Assembly (NCBI RefSeq): GCF_000022065.1
Contig: NC_011898.1
Location: 2,162,501-2,226,500, forward strand
DNA from: Ruminiclostridium cellulolyticum H10
GTDB lineage: Bacteria; Bacillota; Clostridia; Acetivibrionales; DSM-1351
Direction of reading: 5' to 3'
DNA length: 64,000 nt
Shown: in pieces, positions 1 through 8,472 of the stretch
Layout: every line of letters begins with the position of its first letter
How positions within the stretch are numbered: position 1 is the stretch's first letter
Program-made: the position numbers and the translations under genes
Notes under the pieces: generated by a model
What the model saw: only the letters and a program-made list of their open reading frames with translations
Told to the model about the DNA's origin: nothing
Databases searched by the model: none

Positions 1-374
1 GCTGCTTTACTTTTGACTGCTGAAAGCACTTCCTGCCAAAACTGAAGAACCTGGCCGGTTCCATTTATTGAATATATAGCAAGAAATGTTTTAAATATAT
101 GGAAATAAACAATTTGTACTATGAATATAAATGTCAGAAAAACAGTAAGAACTATGGATATAGTTCTGTTTACCCTACTGCTGAACAAATTGCTTACTAA
201 ATATAATAATATCCCAGCCGGAATCGAAAATAATATCATATATACTATACCGATGTTGAATAGTTCTTTAAATACCACTATTTTAAATATCGATTCAAGA
301 TATATTATAGTTATAGGAAAAAACAGTATAGAACCATACCTTTGAAAAAGGCCTATTTTTTTATCCATGTACAT
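1..374 (-). CDS. LTA synthase-like membrane sulfatase, N-terminal part only
   Basis: This frame runs off the left edge, so only about 124 N-terminal residues are present. From ATG at 374 (a second in-frame ATG is at 368) the protein begins MYMDKKIGLFQRYGS and then has at least three hydrophobic stretches, near residues 15-35, 45-65 and 75-95. The segment ends around FHIFKTFLAIYSING. Membrane-anchored sulfatases of the LtaS/YfnI type open in this way, with several helices before an extracellular phosphoglycerol-transferase domain that here would lie outside the window. AGAGGAG precedes the start at good spacing. The catalytic domain cannot be seen, so the family call rests on the N-terminus alone. 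It could be another multi-pass membrane protein. Confidence 0.65.
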   Translation of the reverse strand, partial: MYMDKKIGLFQRYGSILFFPITIIYLESIFKIVVFKELFNIGIVYMILFSIPAGILLYLVSNLFSSRVNRTISIVLTVFLTFIFIVQIVYFHIFKTFLAIYSINGTGQVLQFWQEVLSAVKSKA

Positions 375-500
375 TCCTGCTCCTCTGATTAATTTTTAAT
401 AACGTTTGTACATATATTATTAAATAAATCGTGCTAATAGTATAATAAGTGATAAATACTTTTTTTGGAACAACAGGGTGTTATTGACTTTTTATGGCCT

Positions 501-1082
501 TTATTTTCCTTCAATAAAATATGTAGCTTCCATGTCTGCAGTACACAATGCGAATGCCAACGGAAATTGCTCGAATGCATCTCCTATGCATCTTTTATCT
601 TCGCAGCCTGAAAAGCCCATGTGGTATCGTATTGCAAACGCTTCTTCCCTTGTCAGTTTCATAAATCCTGTTATTATGTATACTGATTTTTCGCCGTGTC
701 CATAAGGCATCTTATCATCATACTCATATGTTGGAACGGTTTTCCAAACGCCACGCTCATCCTTTACATTGCGTGTTCCCGGTCTGTAGCAGTTGATTTT
801 ACATAAATCATGTAAAAGTGCAACAATTGCTATAGTTTCTGAATCGTAGTTCAAATCATAAATATCCTTTACTCTTCCTCTGGACAGGTAGTCAACCAAA
901 CATTCATATACATTTATACTATGTTCAACCAAACCACCTTCATAAGAACCATGAAACCTTGTGCTTGCCGGAGCTGTAAAGAAATCACTTGATTTGGACA
1001 GCATATATTCCAAAAGTTTGTCGGCTCCGTCACGTTTTATGTATGTATTATATAATTCAATATACTTATCTCTTAAATTCAT
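501..1082 (-). CDS. HD-domain metal-dependent phosphohydrolase
   Basis: The protein has 193 residues and shows the complete HD-superfamily metal ligand pattern: His54 (GGLVEHSIN), His91-Asp92 (ALLHDLCK), His129 (YGHGEKS), His154 (IRYHMG) and Asp183 (LCTADMEA). Such proteins hydrolyse phosphomonoester or phosphodiester bonds in nucleotides or RNA ends. This short single-domain form resembles the HD part of YhaM-type nucleases and stand-alone HD hydrolases, so the substrate is unknown. No signal peptide or membrane segment is seen, which suggests a cytoplasmic enzyme. It is a monocistronic gene between two same-strand genes, with a terminator at 1190-1235 behind the upstream gene. Confidence 0.85.
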   Translation of the reverse strand: MNLRDKYIELYNTYIKRDGADKLLEYMLSKSSDFFTAPASTRFHGSYEGGLVEHSINVYECLVDYLSRGRVKDIYDLNYDSETIAIVALLHDLCKINCYRPGTRNVKDERGVWKTVPTYEYDDKMPYGHGEKSVYIITGFMKLTREEAFAIRYHMGFSGCEDKRCIGDAFEQFPLAFALCTADMEATYFIEGK

Positions 1083-1189
1083 AATGTTACCCCTTAAAAT
1101 GAATAGTTTTTTATATTAATATTAGTTAACGGCTATTTTATTATAATATTTTTATAGGAATCAAAACAAGAGTAACTTTTGTTTACATG

Positions 1190-1235
1190 AAAAGCTGTAC
1201 AGTCCCTGAACTTCAATAAAGACTGTACAGCTTTT
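1190..1235 (-). terminator. intrinsic terminator after the dockerin gene
   Basis: A perfect 15-bp inverted repeat (AAAAGCTGTACAGTC at 1190-1204 and its complement at 1221-1235) has a 16-nt loop and T-rich flanks on both strands. It sits about 57 bp past the stop of the dockerin gene and can end that transcript before the HD gene. Confidence 0.8.
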
Positions 1236-1291
1236 TCGATTTTTATTTAAGTTTAATATTTTTGCGAGAATCTATAAAATATTGTACTTCA

Positions 1292-2242
1292 TTAAATTAC
1301 ATTTATTTCACATTGGACCTTGCCGGAATATAATGAGCTCCCTTCAAATATAAGCTTATAGTTTCCGGGTTTCACTGCAATGAATGTCCATTCTGTTAAA
1401 TTTAGGGAGTCTGGTATCCCCGGTTTTTCATCAATGATTTCTTTATTGAGTAAACAAATTGCTGTTTCATCAGTATTGGAGTACTTCCAGGTACCCCCAA
1501 AGATTCCTCCGCCCATAAGTGCTATTTTAAACGAATCATCTTGATTTATGTTTATTGTACCACTAACAGAACTTACATATATATCGTATTTAAGGGTTTT
1601 CAGCGGTTGGACATCCGTTTCCCAAGGCCGCCTATATGTGAACTGAATTGTATACTTGCCCGGTTTTAGTGCCTTAAAAGTCCATACCTTTTGAACTGGC
1701 GTACCAATAAGATTGGGAGTAAAGCAATAACTATCTACTGAGAGCAAATTAGCTGCTGCATTATCCGATATGGTATATTCCCACTGATAGCCCGTTGATC
1801 CGTTTTCCTCTAATGATACTTTAAAAGTATTATTAGAATCGTCAAGAAAAAGATACGTACTGCTGTTATCAACTGTACTTGGATATTTCGTTTTAACTGG
1901 GAACGTTATTATCTCTCCCATGATTAATTTTTTCATTAATGCCAAATCTAATGAATTAACATCTCCATCACCATTTAAATCTGCCGCTTTTATATTGACT
2001 GTACTCTGATCAGTTGTTCCCAATAATATTATTTTCATTTTTGCATAATCAATAGAATCGACCTTATTATCACAATTGAGATCTCCGAAAAGTGTATAAC
2101 TTCCTACCACTTCATTATCAGCACTTGATGCTTCAGCGTTTACTTTTGCCGGAGCAATTAGAATTAAAAAGATAACTACAGACATAAAAACAGCCATACA
2201 CCTTATAACTCTCTTGGATTTTGGTGTGTAATTCTTTTCCAT
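1292..2242 (-). CDS. secreted dockerin protein with two chagasin-like protease-inhibitor domains
   Basis: The 316-residue protein starts with a signal peptide (hydrophobic core about residues 14-30, cleavage near VNA-EA at 36). A type I dockerin follows at about 53-110, with two calcium-loop repeats starting GDLNCDNKVD and ADLNGDGDVN. The first chagasin-like (inhibitor family I42) domain is at about 135-228 and keeps the motifs NGSTGYQW and RRPWE. A second, more divergent copy at about 230-316 has TEWTFIAVKPGNY but lacks a clean NPTTG-type loop. The dockerin would attach the protein to a cellulosome scaffoldin cohesin. The inhibitor domains would block papain-like cysteine proteases. Dockerin-borne cysteine-protease inhibitors are known from R. 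cellulolyticum. AAGGAGG precedes the ATG. Confidence 0.85.
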   Translation of the reverse strand: MEKNYTPKSKRVIRCMAVFMSVVIFLILIAPAKVNAEASSADNEVVGSYTLFGDLNCDNKVDSIDYAKMKIILLGTTDQSTVNIKAADLNGDGDVNSLDLALMKKLIMGEIITFPVKTKYPSTVDNSSTYLFLDDSNNTFKVSLEENGSTGYQWEYTISDNAAANLLSVDSYCFTPNLIGTPVQKVWTFKALKPGKYTIQFTYRRPWETDVQPLKTLKYDIYVSSVSGTININQDDSFKIALMGGGIFGGTWKYSNTDETAICLLNKEIIDEKPGIPDSLNLTEWTFIAVKPGNYKLIFEGSSLYSGKVQCEINVI

Positions 2243-2510
2243 TAATATTTCCTCCTTATAATATCTTTCATTTACTCGTATTATCTCGCTTAATCTTAGA
2301 ATTTCATATCAACCCGAGAGCGTTATTTGGACAAATATTCTGTATTAGTATAATACTGGATTATACTGGTTAGCCTTCGGCTAGACTGCGCTTGTTTTTT
2401 GCTATCACGCCAATGGCTTCCACATGTCTCTGGCGACAAACCTCCTATGTCTCACTGGGTCATGCCCTAAATTCCTTCGTCCTGTCTTGTCCAGAGGTGG
2501 AATGTCAGTC

Positions 2511-2692
2511 ATGCTCCTAAACTGGGTCGTGCCCTAATGGAAAATATTCAACCTGACTATCCCGGCTCTCAATTGTCAATGCTCTTCTAAAACTAATCGA
2601 TACACTTTAAACATCACTTTTTCTTACCATATATCCGTTACTCGCAGTCATTGGTTTCAGATTCTTTATGGCATAGTCCTCAAATCAGTAGG
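2511..2692 (-). ncRNA. candidate bridge-RNA region downstream of the IS110 transposase
   Basis: Roughly 180 non-coding bases follow the transposase stop inside the putative element. IS110-family elements encode a bridge RNA in such flanks, and the IS1111 subgroup places it after the gene. The 18-mer ACTGGGTCGTGCCCTAA(T) at 2520-2537 is repeated with one change at 2453-2470, just outside the proposed end. No fold was computed. Confidence 0.3.
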
Positions 2693-3976
2693 CTATGCTG
2701 CCTTCATCATTGGTCTTTTAATATCGTTCATCATCTTTTCAGCATCATAGTGGCTACCTGTTTTTAGTATTGCATAAAATACTCTTATCAACTTGCCGCA
2801 TAAGGCTACTATTGACTGCATTTTCTTAAGTGGCTTGTTATCTCTATTAATGTAGTATAGGTGCAACTGCCTAAATTCAGGGTTTCTAGCTACTAATGGC
2901 AATACTGCTTGAAATATGGCATATCTGCCGTCAGAGCGTCCCCTTCTGGTTATTGTTGTTTTGCCTTGATGCTTGCCAGAGCTGTTTTCTCTTAGGTTTA
3001 ACCCAAATAGTTTTACTATTTGCTCTGGAGCATCAAATCTACTAATATCTCCTACAGCACCTAAGAACCCTGCCACAGCTACAATTCCTATTCCTTTTAT
3101 ACCTAAAAGCATACTTGCACTCGGAATTTCTTTTACTTGTGCTTCTACTTTTTGCATTATCAGCTCAAGCCTGTGACCATGAATCATATATTCGTCTAGA
3201 AGAGTTTCAATCTCCAGAACTGCTGATTCCAGACCATGCTTTAGTCCAATGGATTCTTCTGCTGCTTTTATGAGCTTCTGGGCATGTTTATGTCCAACCG
3301 CTCTTTTGACTTCCTCTTTCCATGTTGCTACTATTTTTTCCTCACCTGTTTTAATTACTGCCTGTGGAGTAGGAAAATGCTTCAGTGTAAGCAACGCCGC
3401 CTTTCCAGTCCATTTCTTGAAAACAGTACTAAACTCAGGAAAGTATATTGCTAACCATCGTTTTACTCTATTTTGTATGCTAATCAACTGCACAACATTT
3501 TGCCTGCGTAATTCCATCAGATTTCTTATTTCTCGATATACACCTTCAGGCATGTACGGTATTAGATATCTTCCGTCCTTGACTAGCATTGCAATCGTTT
3601 TTGGATCTTTACGGTCATGCTTGCTTGGGGTGTTATCATCTAGTTCCTTTGAGCGTTTTACATGGTAAGGATTAACCATACCAAACTCTACACCCATGTT
3701 CTGCAAGTGACTTCCAAACCCATACCAGTAATGCCCGGTGGGCTCCATTCCTACGAATGTTTTTGTCTTTTGATTTCTCTTCATCAGGTCTGTAACCCAA
3801 ATATCAAAGGCATTGAAACCCTCTCTTGTATTCTCAAACCTAAATGCTCTTTTAGAAAATTCAAATCCTCTGAAATCAAAAGCCCTGGCGAAGTGGACCT
3901 CGCTACCGATATCTACTCCAACCACCATTGTTTCAGGTGTGATTTGCATTAACTTATTGTTTTGTGTACAATTCAT
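2693..3976 (-). CDS. IS110-family transposase (DEDD recombinase)
   Basis: The 427-residue protein has the IS110 two-domain layout. The N-terminal RuvC-like DEDD domain carries Asp22 in GVDIGSEVH, the acidic motif GMEPTGHYW, and HDRKDPKTIAML with the later acidic residues. The C-terminal Tnp_20 region contains the helix-hairpin-helix-like LLGIKGIGIVAVAGFLG and the catalytic-serine segment SSGKHQG. The length matches full-size family members and no frameshift is seen, so it may be active. GGAGGG stands eight bases before the ATG. It lies between the dockerin gene and the glycan operon and does not visibly interrupt a gene. Its non-coding flanks may carry the guide RNA that sets target choice. 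Confidence 0.93.
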   Translation of the reverse strand: MNCTQNNKLMQITPETMVVGVDIGSEVHFARAFDFRGFEFSKRAFRFENTREGFNAFDIWVTDLMKRNQKTKTFVGMEPTGHYWYGFGSHLQNMGVEFGMVNPYHVKRSKELDDNTPSKHDRKDPKTIAMLVKDGRYLIPYMPEGVYREIRNLMELRRQNVVQLISIQNRVKRWLAIYFPEFSTVFKKWTGKAALLTLKHFPTPQAVIKTGEEKIVATWKEEVKRAVGHKHAQKLIKAAEESIGLKHGLESAVLEIETLLDEYMIHGHRLELIMQKVEAQVKEIPSASMLLGIKGIGIVAVAGFLGAVGDISRFDAPEQIVKLFGLNLRENSSGKHQGKTTITRRGRSDGRYAIFQAVLPLVARNPEFRQLHLYYINRDNKPLKKMQSIVALCGKLIRVFYAILKTGSHYDAEKMMNDIKRPMMKAA

Positions 3977-4174
3977 ATTAGTTACCCTCCGTTTATTTGA
4001 TTTGTGCCTTCATTTGTGGTGTTCAGCACATTTCATATTTTACGTGAGGGTATTAATTTTTTCAAAGACCATTTTTCTTACTTACAGGAATGCTCCTTAA
4101 TATAAATACTTTTATTGGGAAATATGGTTATGGTATACATTATATCGAATAGGACAATAAAAGTCAATTTTCTA

Positions 4175-5017
4175 TTAAACCTTTACAGTAAGCTTCTTAA
4201 TAATATCGTTAAGTTTAACTGCAACCCTTAAAGGCAATATTGAAGTAATTATTTTTTGTGAAAAATTAATAATTCCTGCTGTAAAGGGTGCCTTTATTCC
4301 ATATTGTTTTTTTGCTCTTTTGCGGACCATTGATATGAATTTGAAGGTTCTTTTTATATCTGTGGAAAAAAGTGAACCCTGTCTTTGGCGGTAGAGTATT
4401 ATTGAATCTTCTAAATTAGCGAACTTTCCATATTTAAATAGCCTGAAATACAAATCCAAACCTTCAGCTACTGTAAGGCTTTCATCAAAATAGAAAACTT
4501 CGGGTGGGATTTTTAATCGATTATACATACTGGTTGGGTCTGCAATAGGCTGGAACTGGAAAAACTTTCTTTTAATCTCCGCATCTGATAAAGGATATTT
4601 GGTATTTCCAGTTATTTTATCGTTTTCATCAATATATGTTTCCTGTCCGCCAAGCACCACACAGTCTGGATTTTTCTGCATATATGTATATTGTTTCTCA
4701 AGTCTGTCTTTTACCATGATATCATCTGAGTCCATACGAGCTACTAAAGGAGCAGAGGCATGTCTTAGTGCATGATTCAGAGAATAACTTACTCCCCTGT
4801 TTTCTTCATTTTGAAACACTTTGACTCTGGAATCCTTAATACTGTAGTCCTTGAGTATTTCCATTGAATTATCGGATGAACCGTCATCTACTGCGATGAT
4901 TTCAAAATCTGTAAAAGTTTGAGCCAATACACTGTCCAAAGCTTTCGAAACATAATTTGAAGTATTGTATACAGGCATTAGTACACTTATCTTTGGGAAA
5001 ATTATATTATTATTCAA
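4175..5017 (-). CDS. family 2 glycosyltransferase
   Basis: This is a 280-residue GT-A fold inverting glycosyltransferase. SVLMPVYNTS opens the nucleotide-binding fold. DDGSSDN at 44-50 and the metal-binding ARMDSDD near 92-98 are the usual GT2 acidic motifs, and EGLDLYFRL is the acceptor-side motif. It has no membrane domain, so it probably acts at the inner face of the membrane on a lipid-linked acceptor. The start codon must be TTG at 5017, directly after the upstream stop and preceded by GGAAG. The next in-frame ATG (residue 14) would cut into the first beta strand. It is the last gene of the surface-glycan operon. Confidence 0.88.
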   Translation of the reverse strand: MNNNIIFPKISVLMPVYNTSNYVSKALDSVLAQTFTDFEIIAVDDGSSDNSMEILKDYSIKDSRVKVFQNEENRGVSYSLNHALRHASAPLVARMDSDDIMVKDRLEKQYTYMQKNPDCVVLGGQETYIDENDKITGNTKYPLSDAEIKRKFFQFQPIADPTSMYNRLKIPPEVFYFDESLTVAEGLDLYFRLFKYGKFANLEDSIILYRQRQGSLFSTDIKRTFKFISMVRKRAKKQYGIKAPFTAGIINFSQKIITSILPLRVAVKLNDIIKKLTVKV

Positions 5018-6133
5018 TTAATCACTTTCTTCCATTAGTTTTAAATTACTTTTTTTTACATCTAGTGATAAAACAATCGGGTCATGATCGGATAATTTAT
5101 CAGGAGATATGGTTTTATAAGTTTTAAATCTTATGTTATCATTTGCTTTTGGCAAAATTGCAAAATCAATTCTCCATAATTTAAATCCATACAATTGATA
5201 AGATAAAGGCAAAATATCATTTGAATACCTGACTCCGTCAATATGATCTTTAAGCAGGTCATCCATCACACCCATAGCTTTTGTAGAATTGAAATCTCCT
5301 GCAACAAAATAATCTGATTTTTCGTTCCTCAAATCCCTCTTCAAGTTTTTAAAACCGATTTCCCTAGCCAAAAATCTTCTATGCAGTGCATCATAAAAGT
5401 ATGGCTTAAGAGGATTGGTTGTTTCAATATGAAGAAGCATGTGAACATTGTAAAACCGGACATTCCTTCCATTTATATTCACATCAGAAACAGTATATTG
5501 TTCGGAATAATCAGTATAAGATTTCTTTATAGGAAAACGTGAAATTATAACGAATTGATTATTTGTAGAAAAATAATATCCCGGAAATTCTTTCCTGATC
5601 CTTTCACTGTCATCAAAATGCATATAGTGTAAAGGAAAGCCTGGAACAATGTTGCAGAGTCTGTAAGGTTGACCGCTGTCTTTCTCGGTTTGATAGTGGA
5701 GATATTCCTGTAAAAGATATACATCAGCATCCTGTTTTTTAATAAATGAATAAAACTCATCCTTATCCTTATCCTGATCCCATAAATTTGTGTTCCAGCA
5801 AATCACCTTTATAGGTGAATAATTCTCCAAATCATTTGTAACTTCTGTTTTACTAAACAAATTTATATCAAGCTGTGTTAATGACAATATTAAACAGATT
5901 GATACTACTACTAAATTGAATATCCTCTTTTTTTTCTGAAATAAAAAATATAAAAGAAGAATCATCGAAATAATTGTAAACAAAAATGTGGGTGCACTTG
6001 CAGGAAAATTCCAAAAGTATACCCTCCCTGCAAGTATTAAATGCGAAATAATAAAAGCCAGCCATAAAAATAATAGCACTGTTACTATTCTATGTATATT
6101 TTTTTTATTGATAAACACAAACTTAACCTCCAA
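5018..6133 (-). CDS. membrane-anchored endonuclease/exonuclease/phosphatase-family protein
   Basis: The 371-residue protein has three hydrophobic segments in its first 95 residues, followed by a complete EEP fold. The fold shows CWNTNLW (metal-site Asn), YLLQEYLH (catalytic Glu), VAGDFNST (Asp and Asn) and LSDHDPIV (catalytic Asp-His). Members hydrolyse phosphodiester bonds in DNA, phosphoinositides or sphingolipids. With this topology the catalytic part is probably outside the cell, where it could act on a phospholipid or lipid-linked glycan. The adjoining glycan genes favour a role in modifying or recycling the carrier, but that is inference. It abuts the downstream GT2 gene without a gap. 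Confidence 0.82.
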   Translation of the reverse strand: MEVKFVFINKKNIHRIVTVLLFLWLAFIISHLILAGRVYFWNFPASAPTFLFTIISMILLLYFLFQKKKRIFNLVVVSICLILSLTQLDINLFSKTEVTNDLENYSPIKVICWNTNLWDQDKDKDEFYSFIKKQDADVYLLQEYLHYQTEKDSGQPYRLCNIVPGFPLHYMHFDDSERIRKEFPGYYFSTNNQFVIISRFPIKKSYTDYSEQYTVSDVNINGRNVRFYNVHMLLHIETTNPLKPYFYDALHRRFLAREIGFKNLKRDLRNEKSDYFVAGDFNSTKAMGVMDDLLKDHIDGVRYSNDILPLSYQLYGFKLWRIDFAILPKANDNIRFKTYKTISPDKLSDHDPIVLSLDVKKSNLKLMEESD

Positions 6134-6157
6134 ATTTAACCTAAATAGTGTATTTAT

Positions 6158-6976
6158 TTAAAACCGCTGCTTATAAATAATACGATGCAAGAGTTTTGTC
6201 ATACGTATGGCCGCCTTATCTCCCTCTATCTTACTGATAAAATAATAAAAGTTTCTTCGGTTCTCATTGTTTTGCTGTATATTGTTTACTGGATGAACCA
6301 GATGATAATTTACTATGGAATAATTTCTTTTGATTTTTACTCCAGACTTATAAAGCCTGTATCCTAAATCCGTATCCTCCAGCCCCCATCCGGTAAAATT
6401 CTCGTCAAACATTCCTACATTCAGTAAATCCTGTCTTTGTACCGAGGAATTCCCTGTACTAAAGGTTACACACTCAATATACTGACCTAAAAAAATCCTG
6501 GCTGTTTTTTTCAGATAGTTAAATCGTTCACTTACTGAATCCTTTTTAATCCGACTATAATCAGAATCAGTAAGACCATTTCTATAGAATTCATCCAGTT
6601 TTTCTTCCGGGTAATTTACATCGCTTCTTTCTCCAACTATTGCATAACGGCCTTTTTCGTGTGCTTTAATGTGTTTGTAAACAAAATTCGGAGATGGGAT
6701 TCTATCGTCATCCAAAAAAATCAATACATTTCCAGATGCTTTCAAAATCCCTGAATTTCGTGCTTTTGCACGTCCTACATTCTGTTCATGGATAACTTTT
6801 ATTGGAGTATAACTTAGCCTTATTCCCTCAAAATTTTTCAGAGTTTCCTTATTGCAACCGTCAAAAACAATGATTACCTCCACAGTATCATCAACTTGTC
6901 CTTCTAGTGCCTTTAAAACCAGACGCAGCCTTGATATTTTATCCTTTGTAGGAATGACAATACTTGCTTTTTTCAT
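6158..6976 (-). CDS. family 2 glycosyltransferase with galactosyltransferase-like C-terminal motif
   Basis: The protein has about 272 residues. KASIVIPTKDK starts the GT-A fold, VIIVFDGCN and LIFLDDDRIP hold the nucleotide-sugar and metal acidic residues, and FTGWGLEDTDLGYRL matches the GWGxEDxD motif of the glycosyltransferase 27/chondroitin-polymerase type C-terminal domain. This motif is typical of enzymes that add Gal or GalNAc, although sugar specificity cannot be read from sequence. The ATG at 6976 is preferred over the upstream frame opening at 7033 because GGGGGGAAT directly precedes it and it leaves a normal 28-bp gap to the aminotransferase stop. Confidence 0.87.
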   Translation of the reverse strand: MKKASIVIPTKDKISRLRLVLKALEGQVDDTVEVIIVFDGCNKETLKNFEGIRLSYTPIKVIHEQNVGRAKARNSGILKASGNVLIFLDDDRIPSPNFVYKHIKAHEKGRYAIVGERSDVNYPEEKLDEFYRNGLTDSDYSRIKKDSVSERFNYLKKTARIFLGQYIECVTFSTGNSSVQRQDLLNVGMFDENFTGWGLEDTDLGYRLYKSGVKIKRNYSIVNYHLVHPVNNIQQNNENRRNFYYFISKIEGDKAAIRMTKLLHRIIYKQRF

Positions 6977-7004
6977 ATTCCCCCCTGAATTTGCTTTCCA
7001 CTGC

Positions 7005-8417
7005 TTAGCTATTGAGTCTTTTAATATAATCAAATCCTACCTTCCAAAGATTTCCACCCAGGACTTTTTTAAGAGAATCTATAAAATAATCTATTTGTTC
7101 TTTTGTGATAATCAGGCTTGGAGTTATAAGTAACTGGCTTGAATCGTGAGGAGGTGTGTTAAGCAAGATATTATAATCCTTTAGCATTGATGTTATTACT
7201 GAACCTGTTACAAATTTTTCCACTAACTCGCTTCCAGTGCTTGAAAAGAACTTCAGTACTTTTTCTGCCCTACTGTGAAACTTTATACAAGTAAGCAGCC
7301 CAACGCCCCTTGCATCAGCTACTAAGTCCGGGAATTCCCGCTTTACTTCCAAGAGCCCCTTTAACAGATAGTCTCCCATTTCTTTAGAGTTTTCCACTAG
7401 CTTTTCATCCTTTATGATATGAAGTACCTCTATTGCAGCTGTAACCTCTTCTCCGTAGCCGTTATATGTGGTTGAATGCAGAGTTGCTTCATTTAGCTTC
7501 GAATATGCTTTGTTAAAAATTCTGGGTCTGGTAATAAAACCTGCAAATGTTGCTTTACCACCTCCAAATGCTTTAGAAAAAGAAACGATATCCGGGCAGA
7601 TGCCCTGATGTTCAAAAGCAAACCATTTGCCGGTTCTTCCGAATCCGGTATATATCTCATCCATTATCAGGACAATATCATATTTATCACAAAGCCTTCG
7701 AACTTCTTTAAAATATTCTTTATCAGGAACTACAACCCCCTCTGTTCTTATAGCCTCCACAATGAAAGTACCTATTTTTGTTGAATTTCTTCCTGTTTTA
7801 TTCTCTTCGATGACCCGTTTAAAATCATCAATGTCCCCATATTTGACCATAATGCAATTCTCAGTCTTATTAAAATGGTGATTCTGATTTTTCTCAGATC
7901 CTGATACTGTAAGTGTTGCATGAGTCTTCCCATGGAATGATATATCTGTAAATACTATGGTTTTTCTCGACATTCCGCTGTATTTCTCTGCAAGCTTCAT
8001 AGCACCCTCGTTTGCTTCTGCACCGCTATTACAAAAGAAAACAATTTCCAAGTCTTCAGGAAAAATAAGGGACAGATTATGACATAGTACCCCCTGATAA
8101 GGTGAAGGGAAAAACTTCCATGTCTCTAATCTCCGTTCTTCAGCCCATTTTTTCCTTGCTTCAATAATTCTCGGATGGTTATGTCCTGCAACCAATACAC
8201 CCACATGTCCTGTCATATCAAGGATTTTTCTGCCGTCACTCAGGGTTATATACATTCCGCTGGCTTCTATCGGAATAGCATCTGCAAATCCTAATAGAGC
8301 AAGAGTTTTTCCCAGATTATTTCCTATATGCTTCTTGAATAGTCTCAGGTTTTCTTTCTCAGTCATTTTATGTCCATCTTCAATTGTTAATAGCTTTAGC
8401 TCTTTTTCTTCTTTCAT
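7005..8417 (-). CDS. class III PLP-dependent aminotransferase
   Basis: The 470-residue enzyme has the class III pattern. CNSGAEANEGAMKLA binds the PLP phosphate region, Asp253 in IMDEIYTGFGRTG contacts the pyridine nitrogen, and Lys282 in SFSKAFGGG forms the Schiff base. Related enzymes include glutamate-1-semialdehyde aminomutases, acetylornithine aminotransferases and decarboxylating or acyl-linked aminotransferases. The N- and C-terminal extensions (CIKFHSRAEKVLKFF and LLNTPPHDSSQLLI) do not point to one biosynthetic enzyme. Its place between glycan genes suggests that it makes an amino sugar or amino-acyl decoration. It follows the SDR gene by 55 bp. Confidence 0.85.
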   Translation of the reverse strand: MKEEKELKLLTIEDGHKMTEKENLRLFKKHIGNNLGKTLALLGFADAIPIEASGMYITLSDGRKILDMTGHVGVLVAGHNHPRIIEARKKWAEERRLETWKFFPSPYQGVLCHNLSLIFPEDLEIVFFCNSGAEANEGAMKLAEKYSGMSRKTIVFTDISFHGKTHATLTVSGSEKNQNHHFNKTENCIMVKYGDIDDFKRVIEENKTGRNSTKIGTFIVEAIRTEGVVVPDKEYFKEVRRLCDKYDIVLIMDEIYTGFGRTGKWFAFEHQGICPDIVSFSKAFGGGKATFAGFITRPRIFNKAYSKLNEATLHSTTYNGYGEEVTAAIEVLHIIKDEKLVENSKEMGDYLLKGLLEVKREFPDLVADARGVGLLTCIKFHSRAEKVLKFFSSTGSELVEKFVTGSVITSMLKDYNILLNTPPHDSSQLLITPSLIITKEQIDYFIDSLKKVLGGNLWKVGFDYIKRLNS

Positions 8418-8472
8418 ATGTAACTCCCCCTTATTTTTTAGTTGCCGATTTATATTAAGCCTTTGAAATCAT

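Larger units (their letters stand above)
2511..4097 (-). mobile_element. IS110-family insertion sequence (ends approximate)
   Basis: An IS110-type transposase gene lies between two non-coding flanks. On the minus strand the octamer AGGAGCAT occurs at both sides (4090-4097 and 2511-2518), about 1.58 kb apart, with similar following bases (TTCCTG and GACTG). IS110 elements lack classical terminal inverted repeats, so these octamers are only proposed boundaries. Confidence 0.55.

Noticed and set aside
121-345. Plus-strand frame of 74 codons at the left edge
   Set aside because: The complement encodes an LtaS-like N-terminus with a good ribosome site, and the plus frame is its shadow.
2355-2369. 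ACTGGATTATACTGG, sharing 13 bases with the palindrome before the glycan operon
   Set aside because: The second half does not form the palindrome, and no promoter with the right spacing was seen. It may be chance or an element-end feature.
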